Shown: one piece after another, positions 61,519 through 64,000 of the stretch
Layout of the letters: each line of letters starts with the position of its first letter
Numbering within the stretch: the first letter of the stretch is position 1
NCBI GenBank assembly: GCA_958407465.1
Contig: CATYIV010000009.1
Coordinates: forward strand, 7,610-71,609
From: an uncultured Collinsella sp.
GTDB taxonomy: Bacteria; Actinomycetota; Coriobacteriia; Coriobacteriales; Coriobacteriaceae
Reading direction: 5' to 3'
DNA: 64,000 nt
Made by a program: the position numbers and the translations under genes
The notes under the pieces: generated by a model
What the model was told of the DNA's origin: nothing
Database searches by the model: none
The model's input: only the letters and a program-made list of their open reading frames with translations

Positions 61519-61815
61519 AAAAAAGCGCCCGTCCCTACAAGCTGGGACGAAGCGCCACAAAACAGGCAGTCTGCCCGTAAAAGCTCTTCGCTTAACCACC
61601 CAGCTTAGATGCCCTCGCCCGCGTATTCGCGCGCTCGCATCCGTTACTCGGCTGGCCTGTATCGACGGCCATCTCGGCGATGTCTACTAAGACGAACCTG
61701 CGCGGCACGTCCGTTGGGACCGCAGCTCCGGGGTGATTTTCATCAGTCGCATGCACGGGTTCTCAGCGCTCCCCGCTCTCTGTAGCATGCGGACGGCCGA
61801 CTACTCGTCCCCATC
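61519..61815 (-). ncRNA. T-box leader (isoleucine specifier) of ileS with terminator
   Basis: Read on the minus strand, the leader has GGGGACGAGTAG (61812-61801), then the AGAGAG-GGGAGCGCTGAG region of Stem I, and GAAAATCACC, which presents ATC (61737-61735) as an isoleucine specifier codon. Later comes TGGGTGGTTAAGCG (61602-61589), close to the T-box consensus, and finally a terminator: CGTCCC pairs with GGGACG, GCGC with GCGC, then TTTTTT (61524-61519). Uncharged tRNA-Ile should favour the antiterminator and turn ileS on. Ends are approximate. Confidence 0.85.
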
Positions 61816-61961
61816 AACGCTTATGCGGAGTATGCTAGCACGTTCCGCGCCGGCGAAAAACCCTCAACACTGGTTTTATACGTTCGAAATTTCTCGCGGC
61901 TGTGGACCTTCTCTTGGAGCAAAATACCTGAAAGCACTTTATCGAACGAAAGAAGGTTGCT

Positions 61962-63044
61962 ATGCGCACGATTGGAATGAGCGACTACACCGTTGGCGAG
62001 GATTGCTTTGACGAGCTGCCCACCGCACTGGCGGAGTACGGAGCGACCAAGGTCGCGATCATCGGTGGCAAGCGGGCACTGGCCGCAGCACTTCCCGGTA
62101 TCGAAGCTGCGCTAGCGGGTACCGACGTCGAGATTCTGGAGACGCGCGTCTACGGCACCAACAGTACGCGCGCCAATATCGCCAAGGTCGTAAACTCCCC
62201 CGCCTGCCAGGAAGCCGACGTGCTCATTGCTTGCGGCGGCGGCAAGGCGCTCGACACCGTGAAGACCGCAGCCATCGAGCTCAAGAAGATCGTCTTTACG
62301 GTGCCGACGATTTGCTCCAACTGCTCCGCTGCGACCGCCATTGCCGTCGTGTATAACGACGACGGCTCGCTCGAGGGCTATTCGTACCCCAACCGACCGG
62401 CGCACATCTTCATCAACCCCAAGATCATCGCCGAGGCACCGGCGGAGTACTTCTGGGCCGGCGTGGGCGATGCCCTGTCTAAGCAGCCCGAGGTCGAGTA
62501 CGCCACGAGCGCCGGTAATTTGGAGCACACCGCCGGTCTTGGCCTGGCACTCGCCCACACCTGCTCCGAGCCGCTGTTTACCTACGGCGTCCAGGGTCTT
62601 GAGGACGTGCGCCAGGACCTGTCGAGCGAGGCCGTCAAGCAGATCGCGCTCGACATCGTGGTCAACACGGGCTATGTCTCGAACCTGACCAACCAGAACG
62701 ATTACTACTACAACTCGAGCGTGGCGCACGCGTTCTACAACGCCACCTGCAGCATTCCGCGTGAGGGCACCTACCTGCACGGCGAGGTTGTGAGCCTGGG
62801 CGTGCTCGTGTTGTTCGCCTACACGGGCGACACCGAGAACCTTGAGCGCTATGCCGCCTTTAACAAGCAGATGGGGCTGCCCGTGACGCTGAAGCAGGTC
62901 GGGCTTTCCGTGGCCGACATCCCGGCCCTGTGCGAGTACGCGCACGCCACCAACGAGTGGAAGCAGGGAAACCCCGAGCCCTTCACGGACGAAAAATTCG
63001 CCGCCGCCATCAAGGCCGCCGACGCTTACGGCCACACCCTCTAG
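61962..63044 (+). CDS. Glycerol dehydrogenase-like iron/zinc alcohol dehydrogenase
   Basis: A 360-residue GldA-type polyol dehydrogenase. The NAD-binding part has IIGGKRALAAALPGIE and IACGGGKALDTVKTAA; metal ligands appear in WAGVGDALSK (Asp), SSVAHAFYN (His) and YLHGEVVSLG (His). It should oxidise glycerol or a related vicinal diol, or reduce dihydroxyacetone-type ketones; the substrate is not fixed by the sequence. AAGAAGG precedes the ATG. It is divergent from the ileS leader and ends at a strong terminator. Confidence 0.85.
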   Translation: MRTIGMSDYTVGEDCFDELPTALAEYGATKVAIIGGKRALAAALPGIEAALAGTDVEILETRVYGTNSTRANIAKVVNSPACQEADVLIACGGGKALDTVKTAAIELKKIVFTVPTICSNCSAATAIAVVYNDDGSLEGYSYPNRPAHIFINPKIIAEAPAEYFWAGVGDALSKQPEVEYATSAGNLEHTAGLGLALAHTCSEPLFTYGVQGLEDVRQDLSSEAVKQIALDIVVNTGYVSNLTNQNDYYYNSSVAHAFYNATCSIPREGTYLHGEVVSLGVLVLFAYTGDTENLERYAAFNKQMGLPVTLKQVGLSVADIPALCEYAHATNEWKQGNPEPFTDEKFAAAIKAADAYGHTL

Positions 63045-63056
63045 GTCTAGCCCAAA

Positions 63057-63096
63057 ACCACCACAAAGGGGACAGGCACCTTTGTGGTGGTTTTTT
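63057..63096 (+). terminator. Intrinsic terminator after the glycerol dehydrogenase-like gene
   Basis: ACCACCACAAAGG (63057-63069) pairs perfectly with CCTTTGTGGTGGT (63079-63091), followed by TTTTTT. The same hairpin, including the loop, occurs in the opposite orientation at 55237-55275. Confidence 0.95.
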
Positions 63097-63558
63097 ATTG
63101 CTCCAACATTCAGTTCGCACTCGAACCAGGTTCTATACGAGAAAGGGTCCGGGTACGTTTTTTGTTTATCGGCAATTCTGCGGAAGGATCACTCGGAACG
63201 GTAAACAGAAACGAACAAAAGGCAGAGTACCATCGTGGTGATGGTATCCTGCCTTTTGTTTTGCGGAACCAAGGGCGCTTTATGCGAACTTGATCGCCAC
63301 TTATATGGCGCATTGATGGCAATTGCTGCGTACGTGCGTACCGGGAGCCTGTACACCTCTGGCAAGGCGTAACGCACTAGACTTTGTTCCAAAGTCCGTG
63401 TGCTAAGGGGGCAGGGCCCTTAGAATTCCTGTGGAGTGTGTACGCACATACGCAGGAAAACAGCAAATTACGCTATATCAGGGCGTTCTTTCATTGGAAC
63501 GTATGGTATACACGGCTTAGTTCAACAAATAAGAATTTATATATAAAGGAGAATATTG
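63097..63558. other. Intergenic stretch without recognised gene, composition shift
   Basis: Nothing coding is supported here. A hairpin at 63215-63260 (arms containing AAAAGGCAG and CTGCCTTTT) is followed by TTGTTTTG and could terminate in either direction. CTAAGGG and CCCTTAG form a short palindrome near 63403-63423. From about 63470 the DNA becomes AT-rich and leads into the S51 peptidase gene with an AAAGGAG site at 63545-63551. Confidence 0.7.
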
Positions 63559-64000
63559 ATGAAACTGTTTTTATGTTCGCACTTTTCAAGTGTAGGAAGT
63601 CTGATAAAGGAAGAAATTGAAAATAAGAAAGTCGCATTTATTCCAACAGCTTCGCTGCATGAAGGCTACACCGGTTATGTCGGCTCGGCTCGAAAATTAT
63701 TCAAAAAGTTGGGAGCAATCGTAACTGAAATTGATATTTCAACGGAGGCTTATTCAACGATACAGTCTGTTTTTGAAGATGCGGATGTGATATATTTTAC
63801 CGGCGGAAATTCTTTTTTCCTTATAGACCAGCTCCGTAAAACGGGAACGGATGAGCTGTTGAAAAAAGAATTGGCAAAGGGAAAACTGATGATTGGTGAA
63901 TCGGCAGGTGCGATTATATGCGCTCCAAGCATCCAATATATCGAGCAAATGGATGAAAAGCCGGAGGACTACTCACAAGAAGATGATGCAGGGCTTGATT
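63559..64000 (+). CDS. Peptidase S51 (dipeptidase E-like), partial at right edge
   Basis: The first 147 codons of a PepE/S51-family protein. VAFIPTASLHEGYTGYVGSA is the family start, IYFTGGNSFFLIDQLRKTG the conserved middle, and MIGESAGAIICAPSI carries the nucleophilic serine of the GxSAGA motif. Family members cleave Asp-X dipeptides or cyanophycin-derived peptides. Codon use is AT-rich (AAA, GAA, ATT, TTT), quite unlike the rest of the window, which suggests recent arrival from a low-GC Firmicute. AAAGGAGAATATTG precedes the ATG. The gene continues beyond 64000. Confidence 0.85.
   Translation, partial: MKLFLCSHFSSVGSLIKEEIENKKVAFIPTASLHEGYTGYVGSARKLFKKLGAIVTEIDISTEAYSTIQSVFEDADVIYFTGGNSFFLIDQLRKTGTDELLKKELAKGKLMIGESAGAIICAPSIQYIEQMDEKPEDYSQEDDAGLD

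Noticed and set aside
1..64000. CRISPR array, rRNA operon or prophage
   Set aside because: No regularly spaced direct repeats, rRNA sequence, integrase or phage structural genes were found; the repeats present are inverted and single.

Overview
The window looks like a chromosomal piece of a gut actinobacterium of class Coriobacteriia, most likely Collinsella or a close relative. From about 21.6 to 63 kb it has moderately high GC and a housekeeping order (alaS-ruvX-mltG-yqeG-aroK-aroB position-pepP-efp-asp23-nusB-xseB-tlyA-nadK-recN) that I associate with this group. The genus call is inference from gene content; no rRNA gene is present to confirm it.

Region 1 (1 to about 21.55 kb) is a visibly GC-richer block devoted to cobalamin. 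Seventeen tightly coupled genes run leftward from cbiF (15576) to cbiJ, which is cut by the left edge. They cover almost the whole anaerobic corrin pathway plus lower-ligand and nucleotide-loop assembly. The exception is cbiL, which survives only as a 77-codon frame with matching ends and no middle. Rightward from the same intergenic region, a strong promoter and a cobalamin riboswitch precede five genes: an exported CbiK-type chelatase lipoprotein, a small lipoprotein, and a BtuFCD/FecBCD-like ABC importer whose substrate-binding protein and ATPase both carry extra domains. The block ends abruptly in half of a palindromic repeat that occurs complete at two other places in the window.

Region 2 (21.6 to 35.3 kb) holds a radical SAM enzyme, a TetR regulator, a YbhN-like membrane protein, two tandem tRNA-Glu(CTC) genes beside cca, and a sugar-phosphotransferase group: two PfkB-family 1-phosphofructokinases, enzyme I, HPr, a fructose EIIBC-EIIA protein and a divergent RpiR-family regulator. 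A 42-bp perfect inverted repeat lies between ptsH and fruA.

Region 3 (35.3 to 48.5 kb) is a long leftward run of DNA repair, NAD, translation, peptidoglycan and shikimate genes. The aroB homologue lacks its metal-binding and NAD-binding residues, and xseB stands without xseA. Region 4 (48.5 to 58.3 kb) has a small AT-rich membrane-protein gene, an AI-2E-family transporter, a SigB/F-type sigma factor with an RsbW-like partner, rarA, a dGTPase-like HD protein, a prepilin peptidase, a family 2 glycosyltransferase, rluD and lspA.

Region 5 (58.3 to 64 kb) has a cluster of palindromic elements, ileS behind an isoleucine T-box leader with a terminator, a glycerol-dehydrogenase-like gene, and at the right edge the start of an AT-rich S51 peptidase gene that looks recently acquired.
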